Part shown: positions 36,994-46,769 of the stretch, one piece after another | Numbering within the stretch: the stretch's first letter is position 1 | How the letters are laid out: each line of letters starts with the position of its first letter | NCBI GenBank assembly: GCA_016794505.1 | Contig: JAEUJZ010000184.1 | Coordinates: 1-64,000 of the forward strand | Length of the DNA: 64,000 nt | From: Myxococcales bacterium | GTDB lineage: Bacteria; Myxococcota_A; Polyangia; Palsa-1104; JAEUJZ01 | Direction: 5' to 3' | Program-made: the position numbers and the translations under genes | Notes under the pieces: generated by a model | Seen by the model: the letters and a program-made list of their open reading frames with translations, nothing else | Databases searched by the model: none | What the model was told of the DNA's origin: nothing

Positions 36994-38271
36994 CTACTGC
37001 GCGTTGGGGCACATGGCGCGCGGCTGCAGGCACACGTCCGTCTGATCGCGCACGACGACGGTCCAGAACAGCGTCTTGCCCGAGCGGCTGACGCTGTTCT
37101 GCAACATGCCGGTGATCGTGACCTCTTGCCCGGCGTGAATCGCGGGGTCAAAGCCACCGACGCCTTTGCCGGGGAACTGAACGTTGAAGCGAGTGGGTGG
37201 AATGTACATGCTGCTGTTGACGCCGCCGCAGCCGTTGGTGCTGTCGGCTTTGCCATCGCCGGTCTGGTTGATGGCGATGGTGTTATAGCGGCTCCAGTTG
37301 TCGGCGCGACTGTCGTCAAGAGCGGTCTCGCAGACGATGCCGGTGATGCGCACCGGAGTCGCGATGTAGCGCGTCAGCCAGCGATTGGCGCTGGCCGTTG
37401 GATCCTGGGCTGGGCGGCGGTTTTCGGAAAGCTCGATGGGGGCCGGGACGCGCGACAGGTCGACGGTATCGGTGGGCACCATGCTGGGATTTCCGACCTG
37501 CGTCATGCCGTTGAACTTGGCGACGGCTCCCGACAGACGGCTGAGCACGCGGCCCTTGACGATCGAGGTCGGCGGGCGGCCGAAGGTAAAGACATAGATG
37601 CTGCTGTAGTCGCTGGCGCTGGTGTCGCTGACGGCGAGTCCGCTTTGGAACACCGACGACACCACCAACGAGCCGGATGAATCAGCGGGGTGATCGAACA
37701 CGATCTGGCGGTTCAGAAACGGCTGACAGTAGGACGCGTTCTGCGCGCTGGGATCAAGCGGCCGCATGATCTGCGAGATGGTTGGATTGGGGAAATAGAT
37801 GGGCGGTGTGGCGCCGGTTGCCTGGCTCACGGGCTCTTCGAGGTTCAGGGTGACGCGGCCAAAGATGGCGGGCGTGTTCATGGGCAGCGTCACGATGGGC
37901 GCGCGACCACCCACAAGCGAAAACTGCGCCAAAAGCCAGTCCGGCGTGCTGGTGGTGTTCCCGACGAGCGCACAGGGATTCTGCAGCGGTAAGCGGCTGC
38001 CCCCAGCGACGAGGAAAGCCTGCACCGTGCTATCGACCGGCAGGATCTGTCCCTGCTCGTTGAGCGCATCCACCGAAAAGCGCATCACCTGCGGGCTGAC
38101 TTTCTGCGTCGGAGATCCAAGCTCGCTTTCTTGCGGACCGAGCAAGTGAATGCGCAGGCTGGTCAGGCGGTGCTCGTTCTCGACGGTATAGCCGCAGCCG
38201 AGCAGCAAAGAAAACAGGCCAAAGCGCACAGCCCATCGCGACGCAGAAGTAGCGAAGCTCATGCGCCGCAT
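36994..38271 (-). CDS. Putative lipoprotein, myxobacterial type
   Basis: 425 residues (start ATG 38271, or 38262 three codons later). The signal peptide ends in the lipobox LLLGC, followed by GYTVENEHRL. The mature part is beta-rich with several Cys pairs. A segment near residues 240-340 (SIVKGRVLSRLSGAV, then PVRITGIVCETALDDSRADNW) has the alternation of an OB-like fold and ends with VTITGMLQNS and a Cys-containing tail. No family recognised. It sits between the Fe-S carrier gene and the methyltransferase gene in the same orientation with gaps of 90-160 bp. Location inferred to be outer membrane or periplasm. Confidence 0.8.
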   Translation of the reverse strand: MRRMSFATSASRWAVRFGLFSLLLGCGYTVENEHRLTSLRIHLLGPQESELGSPTQKVSPQVMRFSVDALNEQGQILPVDSTVQAFLVAGGSRLPLQNPCALVGNTTSTPDWLLAQFSLVGGRAPIVTLPMNTPAIFGRVTLNLEEPVSQATGATPPIYFPNPTISQIMRPLDPSAQNASYCQPFLNRQIVFDHPADSSGSLVVSSVFQSGLAVSDTSASDYSSIYVFTFGRPPTSIVKGRVLSRLSGAVAKFNGMTQVGNPSMVPTDTVDLSRVPAPIELSENRRPAQDPTASANRWLTRYIATPVRITGIVCETALDDSRADNWSRYNTIAINQTGDGKADSTNGCGGVNSSMYIPPTRFNVQFPGKGVGGFDPAIHAGQEVTITGMLQNSVSRSGKTLFWTVVVRDQTDVCLQPRAMCPNAQ

Positions 38272-38380
38272 TCTACCCGAGCACGCGGCTTGTCATCCTG
38301 GATTTGCCGCGATCGCACAGAGCGCTGGACGGCTGGCGAAGCGCTGTTCTCGATGCCCAGCGAACGCTTCCGGGGGAAGA

Positions 38381-38425
38381 GCGAGAAGGGAAGTGGCGAG
38401 AAGGGAAGTGGCGAGAGAGGAAGAA
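38381..38425. repeat. 15-bp tandem repeat
   Basis: Two perfect copies of a 15-bp purine-rich unit (38381-38395, 38396-38410) and a degenerate third lie just after the stop of the Fe-S carrier gene. The strand asymmetry (GA-rich plus strand) is strong. Possibly slippage-prone; no function assigned. Confidence 0.75.
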
Positions 38426-38431
38426 GCGACG

Positions 38432-38824
38432 CTAGACGTTGAACGAAGACCCGCAGCCGCAGGTCGACTTGACGTTGGGGTTGTTGAACTTGAAGCCCGC
38501 GCCCTGCAGACCCTCGACGTAGTCGACCTCGGTGCCGCGCAGGTACTGCAGGCTCATCTGATCGACGACAAGCTGCACGCCGAACGAGTCATATTCCTTG
38601 TCGAGCTGCGTCTTTTGGTCGAAGTACAGGTCGTACGTGAAGCCCGAGCAGCCGCCACCGACGACGCGCAGGCGCAGGCCGTAGGTGTCTTCGATGTTCT
38701 CGGACGCGCGGATCTCTTTGACCTTCTCTGCCGCGCGCTCGGTCAGGTTGAGGGGGTTGGGCATCGTCGGCCGCGGCGCCGTGGGGGCATCGGGCTTGCG
38801 GATGTTGGCAGTGATGGTCGACAT
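38432..38824 (-). CDS. A-type iron-sulfur cluster carrier (ErpA/IscA/HesB family)
   Basis: 130 residues from ATG 38824 with GGAGGA 5 nt upstream; the frame continues open upstream but that part is non-coding. After a 25-residue Pro/Ala tail the conserved domain begins LNLTERAAEKVKEI. The three cluster-ligand cysteines are present: VVGGGCSGFTY and the C-terminal STCGCGSSF. Such proteins carry 2Fe-2S or 4Fe-4S clusters to client enzymes in the cytosol. No isc or suf genes are nearby. It follows the YedY-like oxidoreductase gene by 89 bp. Confidence 0.95.
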   Translation of the reverse strand: MSTITANIRKPDAPTAPRPTMPNPLNLTERAAEKVKEIRASENIEDTYGLRLRVVGGGCSGFTYDLYFDQKTQLDKEYDSFGVQLVVDQMSLQYLRGTEVDYVEGLQGAGFKFNNPNVKSTCGCGSSFNV

Positions 38825-38913
38825 CAGATCCTCCATAACGTGCTTGGTAAGAAACTCATGGGGACGGTACTTGTCAAGCGCAAGCTTTCCGTCGGAAATG
38901 GGCTCGTAAGACC

Positions 38914-39537
38914 CTACTCTCGGGTCTCCTCGGTCTCTTGGTACGAATAGCGCTCCTCTAAGAACGGCTCGCCCCGGTTGTGATAGCCGCGCTCTTCCCA
39001 GAAGCCGCGCTTGTTTTCGTTCATGAATTCGATGCCGCCGACCCACTTGGCGCTCTTCCAGGCGTACAGCTTGGGCACCACCAATCGCAGCGGGCCGCCG
39101 TGTTCCTCCGAGAGCGGCTTTTCATCGTGGCTCCACGCGAACAGCACATCGTCTGCCATCAGCCACGAAAGCGGCACGTTCGTGTAATAGCCATCGAAGC
39201 TGTGCAGCATGGCATAGCGAGCCTGCGGCCGTGCCTTCGCCCGCTCGGCCAGCGTCGCGAACAGCACGCCTTCCCAGCGGTTGTCCAGGCGGCTCCAGGT
39301 GGTGACGCAGTGAAAGTCGCTGGTCCGACGCACCGACGGCAGACTGCGGAATTCATCCCAGCTCAACGAGAAGGGATGGTCCACCTCACCAAAGACACGG
39401 AACTGCCACTTGCTCATGTCCATGAACATCGGGATGCCGCTGTAGTGCAGCACCGGCCACTTCTGGGTCAGCGTCTGACCGGGCGGGACGCGATGGCGAA
39501 GCTCAGGCGGGATGCGCTCTGCGTCGAGTTTGGACAT
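38914..39537 (-). CDS. Sulfite-oxidase-like molybdopterin oxidoreductase (YedY/MsrP-type domain)
   Basis: 207 residues. The oxidoreductase molybdopterin-binding fold is recognisable: WQFRVFGEVDHPFSLSWDEF, then the Mo-ligand Cys in SDFHCVTTWSRLDNRWEG, then MADDVLFAWSHDEKPLSEEHGGPLRLVVP and KWVGGIEFM. It lacks a Tat signal, so a cytosolic, stand-alone domain is inferred, unlike MsrP. Possible substrates are sulfite or sulfoxides. A sigma-70-like promoter (-35 TTGCTT, 17 bp, -10 TATAAA) lies 45-73 bp upstream. Confidence 0.9.
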   Translation of the reverse strand: MSKLDAERIPPELRHRVPPGQTLTQKWPVLHYSGIPMFMDMSKWQFRVFGEVDHPFSLSWDEFRSLPSVRRTSDFHCVTTWSRLDNRWEGVLFATLAERAKARPQARYAMLHSFDGYYTNVPLSWLMADDVLFAWSHDEKPLSEEHGGPLRLVVPKLYAWKSAKWVGGIEFMNENKRGFWEERGYHNRGEPFLEERYSYQETEETRE

Positions 39538-39868
39538 GAGGACTTGCTGCCTTGGCTGAAAAACTGACGATTGGTAAGATTTTTATACACGCCGTCGAGA
39601 CGCGAAGCAAGGCGTGCGCTGTCTGCATCGCGGGGACAGTCGCGCATCCTAGGGTCTGTCCTGGGGGCCGCGGCGCCCTGGGACCGTGGGGCAGACCTGG
39701 AATCGTCCTGCATCGTGCAACGTCTTGTCCCATATCGGCAACGTATCGCAGTAGGCTTTCGCAGCGAAGCCGAACCTGCTTTGCCCTTCCATGCGGTCGC
39801 GCGTCCGTCGCTAGGCGTGTGTCGTCGCGGCCAGAGTAAGATGAACGTCACGGACAACGGCTGGAAAC
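39538..39868. other. Divergent intergenic region
   Basis: 331 bp between the YedY-like gene (minus) and the rhodanese-MoeB gene (plus). The minus-strand promoter at 39582-39610 is the only clear element. No hairpin, riboswitch-like structure or conserved small ORF was recognised in the rest. Confidence 0.5.
39582..39610 (-). promoter_or_regulatory. Sigma-70-like promoter of the YedY-like gene
   Basis: On the minus strand TTGCTT (39610-39605) and TATAAA (39587-39582) are 17 bp apart, a good match to the housekeeping consensus. The expected start near 39575 gives a leader of about 38 nt to ATG 39537. Confidence 0.6.
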
Positions 39869-41014
39869 ATGGCGAACTTTCAAAGCTACCTACGAGAGAT
39901 CAAGTCCCGCATTGCAGAGACCACGGTCGATGAGATTCGACAGAAGCCACCGCAGGTGCTCATTGATGTGCGCGAAGGCGAGGAGAACCAAGAGGGCTAC
40001 ATCCCCGGCTCGGACTGGATTCCGCGCGGCAAGCTAGAGCAGCGCATCGAAGACGCGGTACCCGATCGCGCGGCGGATATCGTGCTGTACTGCGCCGGGG
40101 GCAACCGCAGCGCGCTGGCGGCACGCACCCTTGGAGAGCTGGGTTATACCCAGGTGCGCTCGCTGGCCGGTGGCTTTGGCGCGTGGAAGAAAGCCGGACT
40201 GCCGATCGACAAGCCGTTTGTTTTCACCGACGCGCAGAAGGCTCGCTATGCCCGCCACACCATGCTGCCCGAGGTTGGCGAGGTCGGGCAGGCTAGGCTG
40301 TTGCGCTCGCGCGTGCTGCTCGTCGGGGCAGGCGGCCTGGGATCGCCCTCGGGCCTGTACCTGGGAGCCGCGGGCATTGGCACCATCGGCATTGTCGATG
40401 ACGACGTCGTCGATGCGTCGAACCTGCAGCGGCAGGTGCTGCACAACATGACGCGCATCGGTGTACCCAAAGTCGACTCGGCAAAACAGACGCTGTCGGA
40501 TCTAAATCCCGACGTCCAGGTCATCCCGCACCGGGTGCGACTGAACTCGGAAAATGTGCTCGACATCTTGAACGGCTACGACCTGGTGGTCGATGGCGCC
40601 GACAACTTTCAGACGCGATACCTGCTAAACGACGCAGCGCTGATGCTCAAAAAGCCGGTGGTGCATGCGTCGATCTTCCGCTTTGAAGGGCAGATCACGA
40701 CGTTCCTGCCATTCGACGGTCCCTGCTATCGCTGCTTGTATCCCGAGCCGCCGCCGGCTGGTATGGCGCCCTCGTGCAACGAAGCCGGGGTACTGGGTGT
40801 GTTGCCCGGCGTCATCGGCGTCCTGCAAGCCACCGAAGCGGTGAAGATCCTGCTCGGCATCGGTCAGACGCTGTCGGGTCGGCTGCTGATCTACGACGCG
40901 CTGGCCGCCAAGTTCCGCGAGCTAAAGCTGCGCCGCGATCCCGGCTGCGTGGTCTGTTCCGATCCCAAAAAGCCGATCCAGCTCATCGACTACGAAGCCT
41001 TCTGCAACATCTGA
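39869..41014 (+). CDS. Rhodanese / MoeB-ThiF family adenylyltransferase fusion
   Basis: 381 residues. An N-terminal rhodanese domain (about 15-110) carries VLIDVREGEENQEGYIPGS and the active-loop Cys in VLYCAGGNRSA. The E1-like adenylyltransferase domain follows: GAGGLGSPSGLYLGAAGIG (ATP), DADN-type motif as VVDGADNFQTRYLLND, zinc ligands CYRC and CVVC, and catalytic Cys in SCNEAGVLG. In MoeZ/MoeB-R proteins the rhodanese is normally C-terminal, so the order here is swapped. It probably activates the C-terminus of a MoaD/ThiS/CysO-like sulfur carrier and thiocarboxylates it. The YedY-like molybdoenzyme gene opposite may need its product. Confidence 0.92.
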   Translation: MANFQSYLREIKSRIAETTVDEIRQKPPQVLIDVREGEENQEGYIPGSDWIPRGKLEQRIEDAVPDRAADIVLYCAGGNRSALAARTLGELGYTQVRSLAGGFGAWKKAGLPIDKPFVFTDAQKARYARHTMLPEVGEVGQARLLRSRVLLVGAGGLGSPSGLYLGAAGIGTIGIVDDDVVDASNLQRQVLHNMTRIGVPKVDSAKQTLSDLNPDVQVIPHRVRLNSENVLDILNGYDLVVDGADNFQTRYLLNDAALMLKKPVVHASIFRFEGQITTFLPFDGPCYRCLYPEPPPAGMAPSCNEAGVLGVLPGVIGVLQATEAVKILLGIGQTLSGRLLIYDALAAKFRELKLRRDPGCVVCSDPKKPIQLIDYEAFCNI

Positions 41015-41096
41015 TTGCATCGCTGCGCTTCGCGATCGGTCCGTCTCGCCGACAGAGCCGATCCGAATCAAACAGAGCGCCGTGCTGCGTCGAGGT

Positions 41097-41309
41097 CTAC
41101 GAAAACTCGCGCAGGATCTTGGGGTCTTTGGTGGCTCCTAGAACCTGTGAACAGCGACTGCACACGTACAGAGCATGGGTGGGGCTGGGCGTAGCGCCAA
41201 GCAAGAGCAAGAGCCAGCCGCCCGTTGTGTATCTCGGCTCGGGATGCACCAGGGGATGTTGGATGTCGTGCCCGCAGCGGCAGGTCTTGGGATAGTTCGG
41301 GGAAGCCAC
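41097..41309 (-). CDS. Small zinc-ribbon-like protein
   Basis: 70 residues from GTG 41309. Cys pairs at the start (KTCRCGHD) and end (YVCSRCSQ) flank a 35-residue linker and could bind one zinc ion. Reading upstream of 41309 in this frame is only the complement of the SDR gene, so the longer open frame is rejected. The gene converges with rhodanese-MoeB. Function unknown. Confidence 0.55.
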   Translation of the reverse strand: MASPNYPKTCRCGHDIQHPLVHPEPRYTTGGWLLLLLGATPSPTHALYVCSRCSQVLGATKDPKILREFS

Positions 41310-41423
41310 GCGTGCATTCTGCCAGCGTGCAGCATCGACGGCAATCGTGCAGCCTGTGGTCGCGCGGTGCGCCCGCGAGCTTTGTTCAACTGGGGGCTGC
41401 GATGCTCGGCGTATAGTGGCCGC

Positions 41424-42257
41424 ATGCAGCTGCAACACAAGGTCGCGCTGATCACCGGAGGCTCGTCGGGCATCGGCTTTTCGTTGGCCAAGCGCATGGT
41501 CCAAGGGGGGGCCAGCGTGGCCCTGGTGGCTCGCAATGTCGATGCTCTGGAAGCTGCCGCGAGTCGTCTGCGTGGCGAGTCGAGCGTGCAGAACGGCACA
41601 AGTCGCGTGCTCACGATCGCTGCGGATGTCGCGGATCGCACAGCACTCGATCGTCTGCCGCAGACCGTCGTCGAAGCGCTGGGGGGCCTGGATCTCTTGG
41701 TCAACAACGCGGGCGTCAACCACCGCGGGCTGGCCTTGGGCAACACGCCCGATCAGCTGGCGCAGATCATCGACGTGAACCTGGCCGCCCCGGTGTACCT
41801 CAGCCGCCGCGCGCTGGACTTCTTGCGACCCGGCGGCGCCATCATTCAGATCTCTAGCTTGGCGGGGAAGGTTCCGTTTATCGAGCAGGCGACGTATTCG
41901 GCGAGCAAGGCGGGTCTGCGCTTTTTTTCCATCGCTCTTGGGGAAGAGCTGGAGTCGCGCAACATCCATGTGCTGTGCGTAAACCCTGGCCCTGTCGATA
42001 CCGGCTTCTTTGGCGATGTGAAAAAAGCGTCGGACATCACGTTTTCGCAGCCGATGTCGACGCCCGACGAGATCGCCGATGTGACGCTGCGGGCGCTGGC
42101 TCTGCGGCAGGTCGAGGTGGATCAGCCGCAGGTCTCGGGCTGGCTGGCCACGCTCGGCTACGTGTCTCCTGCGCTGAAGCGGCTGCTGCGGCCAATCTTG
42201 ATGCGGCGTGGGGCGCGCAACAAAGAGGAGTACATGCGCAGAAAAGGCCTGCTATAG
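41424..42257 (+). CDS. Short-chain dehydrogenase/reductase
   Basis: 277 residues from ATG 41424; the open frame to 41175 is not supported. Classical SDR signatures: TGGSSGIG (cofactor loop), VNNAG, ISSLAG with catalytic Ser, and YSASKAG with the Tyr-x3-Lys pair. Alanine/arginine after strand 2 (VALVARN) suggests NADP(H). The C-terminal extension (ALKRLLRPILMRRGARNKEEYM) resembles the DltE/3-ketosphinganine-like reductases that bind membranes. Substrate unknown. Its last 6 bp overlap the convergent STAS-like gene. Confidence 0.92.
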   Translation: MQLQHKVALITGGSSGIGFSLAKRMVQGGASVALVARNVDALEAAASRLRGESSVQNGTSRVLTIAADVADRTALDRLPQTVVEALGGLDLLVNNAGVNHRGLALGNTPDQLAQIIDVNLAAPVYLSRRALDFLRPGGAIIQISSLAGKVPFIEQATYSASKAGLRFFSIALGEELESRNIHVLCVNPGPVDTGFFGDVKKASDITFSQPMSTPDEIADVTLRALALRQVEVDQPQVSGWLATLGYVSPALKRLLRPILMRRGARNKEEYMRRKGLL

Positions 42258-42659
42258 ACCGCTTTTTGCTGCGCGCAGTGCCGACTCAAACGCGGCGCGA
42301 TTGTTGAACACTTGAAGCGCTCCGCCCAGCGCCAGGTTCGCCACCGAGACCCCCATCGCCACGATCTTGGTCGTCACCAACAGGGACAGCTTTGCGCGCT
42401 CTTGATGCGACGCCGCCCAGCTCGTAAACGTGACACGCACGTCCGAGTCATATCCCGTCGCATCCGACCAGTCGCAGAAGATCTGCATGCGCTTGTGTTG
42501 GGCCAAGCCTTGCGTCGCCGCATCGAGCATGAACGCGCCGAGCTTCCGGTCGAAGTGGCCGGTCAGACGAACCAGCAGCACATCCGGTCGCGGCCACGAG
42601 AGCTGGATATCGCCCTTAGATGACGCCAGCTGCTGAGGCGGTTCAGAAGGTTTGGCCAT
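42252..42659 (-). CDS. Small STAS-like protein, copy 1
   Basis: 135 residues from ATG 42659. The alternating strand/helix pattern (DVLLVRLTGHFDRKLGAFMLD, MQIFCDWSDATGYDSDVR, LSLLVTTKIVAMGVSVANL, FNNRAAFESALRAA) resembles STAS or SpoIIAA-like regulatory folds. The divergent protein at 42780-43214 shows the same order of elements, including DSRDAVGRND and AHVILMRTAVGILQAQ. No conserved Ser phosphorylation site could be assigned. Confidence 0.7.
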   Translation of the reverse strand: MAKPSEPPQQLASSKGDIQLSWPRPDVLLVRLTGHFDRKLGAFMLDAATQGLAQHKRMQIFCDWSDATGYDSDVRVTFTSWAASHQERAKLSLLVTTKIVAMGVSVANLALGGALQVFNNRAAFESALRAAKSGL

Positions 42660-42779
42660 GAGCTGCGCCGCTCGTCGTTGCGAAGCGGCCAAGCCATCTT
42701 AGCACTCTGTGTTTCCTCGCCTCGCGTGATTCTGGAGTCCTCACCCAAGATATGCTCAGCGAGCAGGGTTTCATCGTTC

Positions 42780-43214
42780 ATGGCTGCCACACCAACCGTG
42801 CTACTTCGCACGGACTATGTCGTGCTGACGCAAGAACACGACGGAAAGATCATTCGCTATCGCCGCACGGCGGTGCCCTTTCCTATGCTGCAGGTCGCCC
42901 AGCAGGTGTACGAGCACGTGCTTGCCGTTTATGAGCGCATTGGGCGACGGGGCCGGGGCCTGCTGGTGGACTCTCGCGATGCGGTGGGTCGCAATGACCC
43001 AGAGTTCGAGAAGCTGCTGCTGAGCTTTCGCGATCGCGCCATTCCAGGGTTCGCTGCGCACGTCATCCTGATGCGCACCGCTGTCGGGATTCTGCAAGCG
43101 CAGCGCATCGATCGCAGCCTGCGTAGCGATCGTAAAGCGTACTTGACGACCGACAACGAAGACGATGCGATTCGCTTCCTGCTGCAGCAGCTCGACGCGC
43201 GGTCATCGGCTTGA
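42780..43214 (+). CDS. Small STAS-like protein, copy 2
   Basis: 144 residues from ATG 42780. Opening strands (VLLRTDYVVLTQEHDGKIIRY) lead to a helix (MLQVAQQVYEHVLAVYERIG), then GRGLLVDSRDAVGRND, then AHVILMRTAVGILQAQRID and a closing EDDAIRFLLQQL helix. Its element order parallels copy 1, encoded divergently 120 bp away, so the two probably arose by duplication and may interact. Cytosolic; function unknown. Confidence 0.75.
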   Translation: MAATPTVLLRTDYVVLTQEHDGKIIRYRRTAVPFPMLQVAQQVYEHVLAVYERIGRRGRGLLVDSRDAVGRNDPEFEKLLLSFRDRAIPGFAAHVILMRTAVGILQAQRIDRSLRSDRKAYLTTDNEDDAIRFLLQQLDARSSA

Positions 43215-43253
43215 GCCGATCCAAGAAGCAATGTCCTTGCGGGCTGCATCAAA

Positions 43254-43874
43254 ATGCACGTCATGACCTCGTTCAATCCCCCTACGCGCACCGAACCTCG
43301 CGATGACTTGATCCAGACACTAAGCCGAGAAAGCGCGCTTTCCCCGACGCAGATCGCGGATCTGCTGCAGCAGCAGCCGACGCGATCCACCCCGGATGGA
43401 GCAGAGGTGTTTTTGCGTCGACAGAAGGTGCCGCGTCCGCTGCCCGAGGTCTTTTCCTTCTTTGCGCAGGCCGAAAACCTGCAGCAACTGACGCCAGCGT
43501 TTCTCGACTTTCGCATCCTGACGCCGCTGCCGATTGCCATGCAGGTCGGGACGCTGATCGACTATCGCATTCGCTTGCGCGGCCTGCCGATGCGCTGGCG
43601 CACGCGGATCAGCGCGTGGCAGCCACCGCATCGCTTCGCCGATGAGCAGCTTCGCGGTCCATACAGCGTGTGGTGGCACGAACACCTGTTTGCAGAAGTC
43701 GACGGTGGCACATTGATTACCGACCGCGTCCTTTTCAAATCACCGCTGAGCATTCTTGCGCATCCATTGCTGGTGCGTCGTGAGCTGGCCCGTATCTTTG
43801 AGTACCGCAGGCAGCGCGTCGCTGAGCGCTTCGGCTACGCGGTGTTGCCGACCTTTGAGCCATACGGCGCGTGA
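43254..43874 (+). CDS. SRPBCC (START/CoxG-like) ligand-binding protein
   Basis: 206 residues (ATG 43254, or 43263). An N-terminal helical segment precedes a full SRPBCC fold: FLRRQKVPRPLPEVFSFFAQAENLQQLTPAFL, then IDYRIRLRGLPMRWRTRISAW, then GPYSVWWHEHLFAEVDGGTLITDRVLF. These motifs are the usual ones of the cell-division-inhibitor/CDP-paratose-associated SRPBCC family. It should bind a hydrophobic ligand in a deep cavity; the ligand is unknown. It lies 39 bp after STAS-like copy 2 in the same orientation. Confidence 0.85.
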   Translation: MHVMTSFNPPTRTEPRDDLIQTLSRESALSPTQIADLLQQQPTRSTPDGAEVFLRRQKVPRPLPEVFSFFAQAENLQQLTPAFLDFRILTPLPIAMQVGTLIDYRIRLRGLPMRWRTRISAWQPPHRFADEQLRGPYSVWWHEHLFAEVDGGTLITDRVLFKSPLSILAHPLLVRRELARIFEYRRQRVAERFGYAVLPTFEPYGA

Positions 43875-43890
43875 AGCGAGTCGGCGTGAT

Positions 43891-44259
43891 CTATCGCGGT
43901 GTCAGCAAGGTCTTGATCTTGGTGAGCAGGCGAGCCATTTCGACCGGCTTGGTGTCGAAGTCGCTGCAGCCCGCAGCGAGCGCACTTTCGCGATCGCTGG
44001 TCAGAGCGTGTGCCGTCAAGGCCACAATGGGAATGTGACGGCAGGCTGGATCGGCCTTGATTCGCCGCGTGGCTTCCCATCCATCGATCTCGGGCAGGCT
44101 GAGATCCATCAAGACTAAATCAGGCTGTTCACGTCGCGCTGCTTCGACTCCCAGCAGGCCGTTTTCTGCGCTGACGATCTGATAGCCAGCCCGCAGCAAG
44201 CGTCGCGACAGCATGTCTAGATTCATCGGGTTGTCTTCGACGATCAGGATCCTGGCCAT
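43891..44259 (-). CDS. Single-domain response regulator
   Basis: 122 residues, a receiver domain only. The acidic pair is in ILIVEDNPMN, the phospho-acceptor Asp in PDLVLMDLSLPEIDGW, the Thr/Ala switch in IVALTAHA and the Lys in DTKPVEM. The MNLDMLSRRL start and the EIDGWEATRRIK helix are DivK/hybrid-kinase-associated features. It begins 3 bp after the hybrid kinase stop, so it is its likely output or a phospho-shuttle, with no DNA-binding domain of its own. Confidence 0.93.
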   Translation of the reverse strand: MARILIVEDNPMNLDMLSRRLLRAGYQIVSAENGLLGVEAARREQPDLVLMDLSLPEIDGWEATRRIKADPACRHIPIVALTAHALTSDRESALAAGCSDFDTKPVEMARLLTKIKTLLTPR

Positions 44260-44262
44260 GGC

Positions 44263-46058
<1,796 letters not shown>

Positions 46059-46062
<4 letters not shown>

Positions 46063-46637
46063 GCCGAGGCTTCCATGCCAGTCGATGGCGCCTGTGTCTC
46101 GACGGTGATGGTGAAGCGCACCTGCGTTCCGCTGCCGGCGGACTCATCGTCTCGCTCGATGCGCACGTTCTCGCGATAGTGCTCGGCGCAGCCCCTGATC
46201 AGCCCTTCGGCCAAGTCTGCGAGTCCACGCGGCGAGCGATAGAGCATCGTCAGGGTCTGGTCACTTACGCGCTCGCAGAAAAAGCGCGGCAGCTCGGCAT
46301 CGGCGTACAGCTTGCGAACCTCGACATGGATGTGTTCTTCGACTGCGGAAAGGAAGTCGAGCGTCGATGCATGCGCGGCAAAAAAGCCAGGATAGCCGCG
46401 GACAAAGCGGCCGAGCAGATAGTGACCAAACGCCTTCAGCAGATCGGGAATCGCAACACCTGCGCGGGCGGATAACTGTTGCAGCAGCTTGACCATTTCC
46501 TCGACGGGATAGGTGCCCACGGAGGTATAGACGCCCTGCGAGGGCAAGTGAGCCGCTTCGATGATGTGTTCGACCGTGGCGAGCGAGAAGCGCTCCTCGA
46601 CCATGGTCAGAAACTCTGTGAACACGATGCCCTTCAT
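46059..46637 (-). CDS. H-NOX (haem NO/O2-binding) sensor protein
   Basis: 192 residues from ATG 46637, behind a run of seven G acting as Shine-Dalgarno. The H-NOX fold is recognisable from MKGIVFTEFLTMVEERF through GVYTSVGTYPVEEMVKLL. The proximal haem ligand is His104 in the HVEVRKLY helix by alignment with guanylate cyclase His105. The propionate-binding YxSxR motif is YRSPR (133-137). Stand-alone H-NOX proteins encoded next to histidine kinases inhibit them when NO binds. Gas choice (NO only or also O2) cannot be read from sequence with confidence. It heads the H-NOX, hybrid kinase, receiver operon. Confidence 0.93.
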
Positions 46638-46769
46638 CAGACCCCCCCGCGCAGTCGGCTGATCTGGCTGCACGAAGATTGTATCGCGATCGCAGACGGA
46701 CTGGCGCCTGCTCGATGCCTCACAAAGCGAGGCCGAGGTCTCGCCTGTGAATCCGAGCGCGGGCCGTGT

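Noticed and set aside
41310..41969. Upstream extension of the small zinc-ribbon ORF
   Set aside because: It is the complement of the SDR gene, and only the part after GTG 41309 reads as protein.
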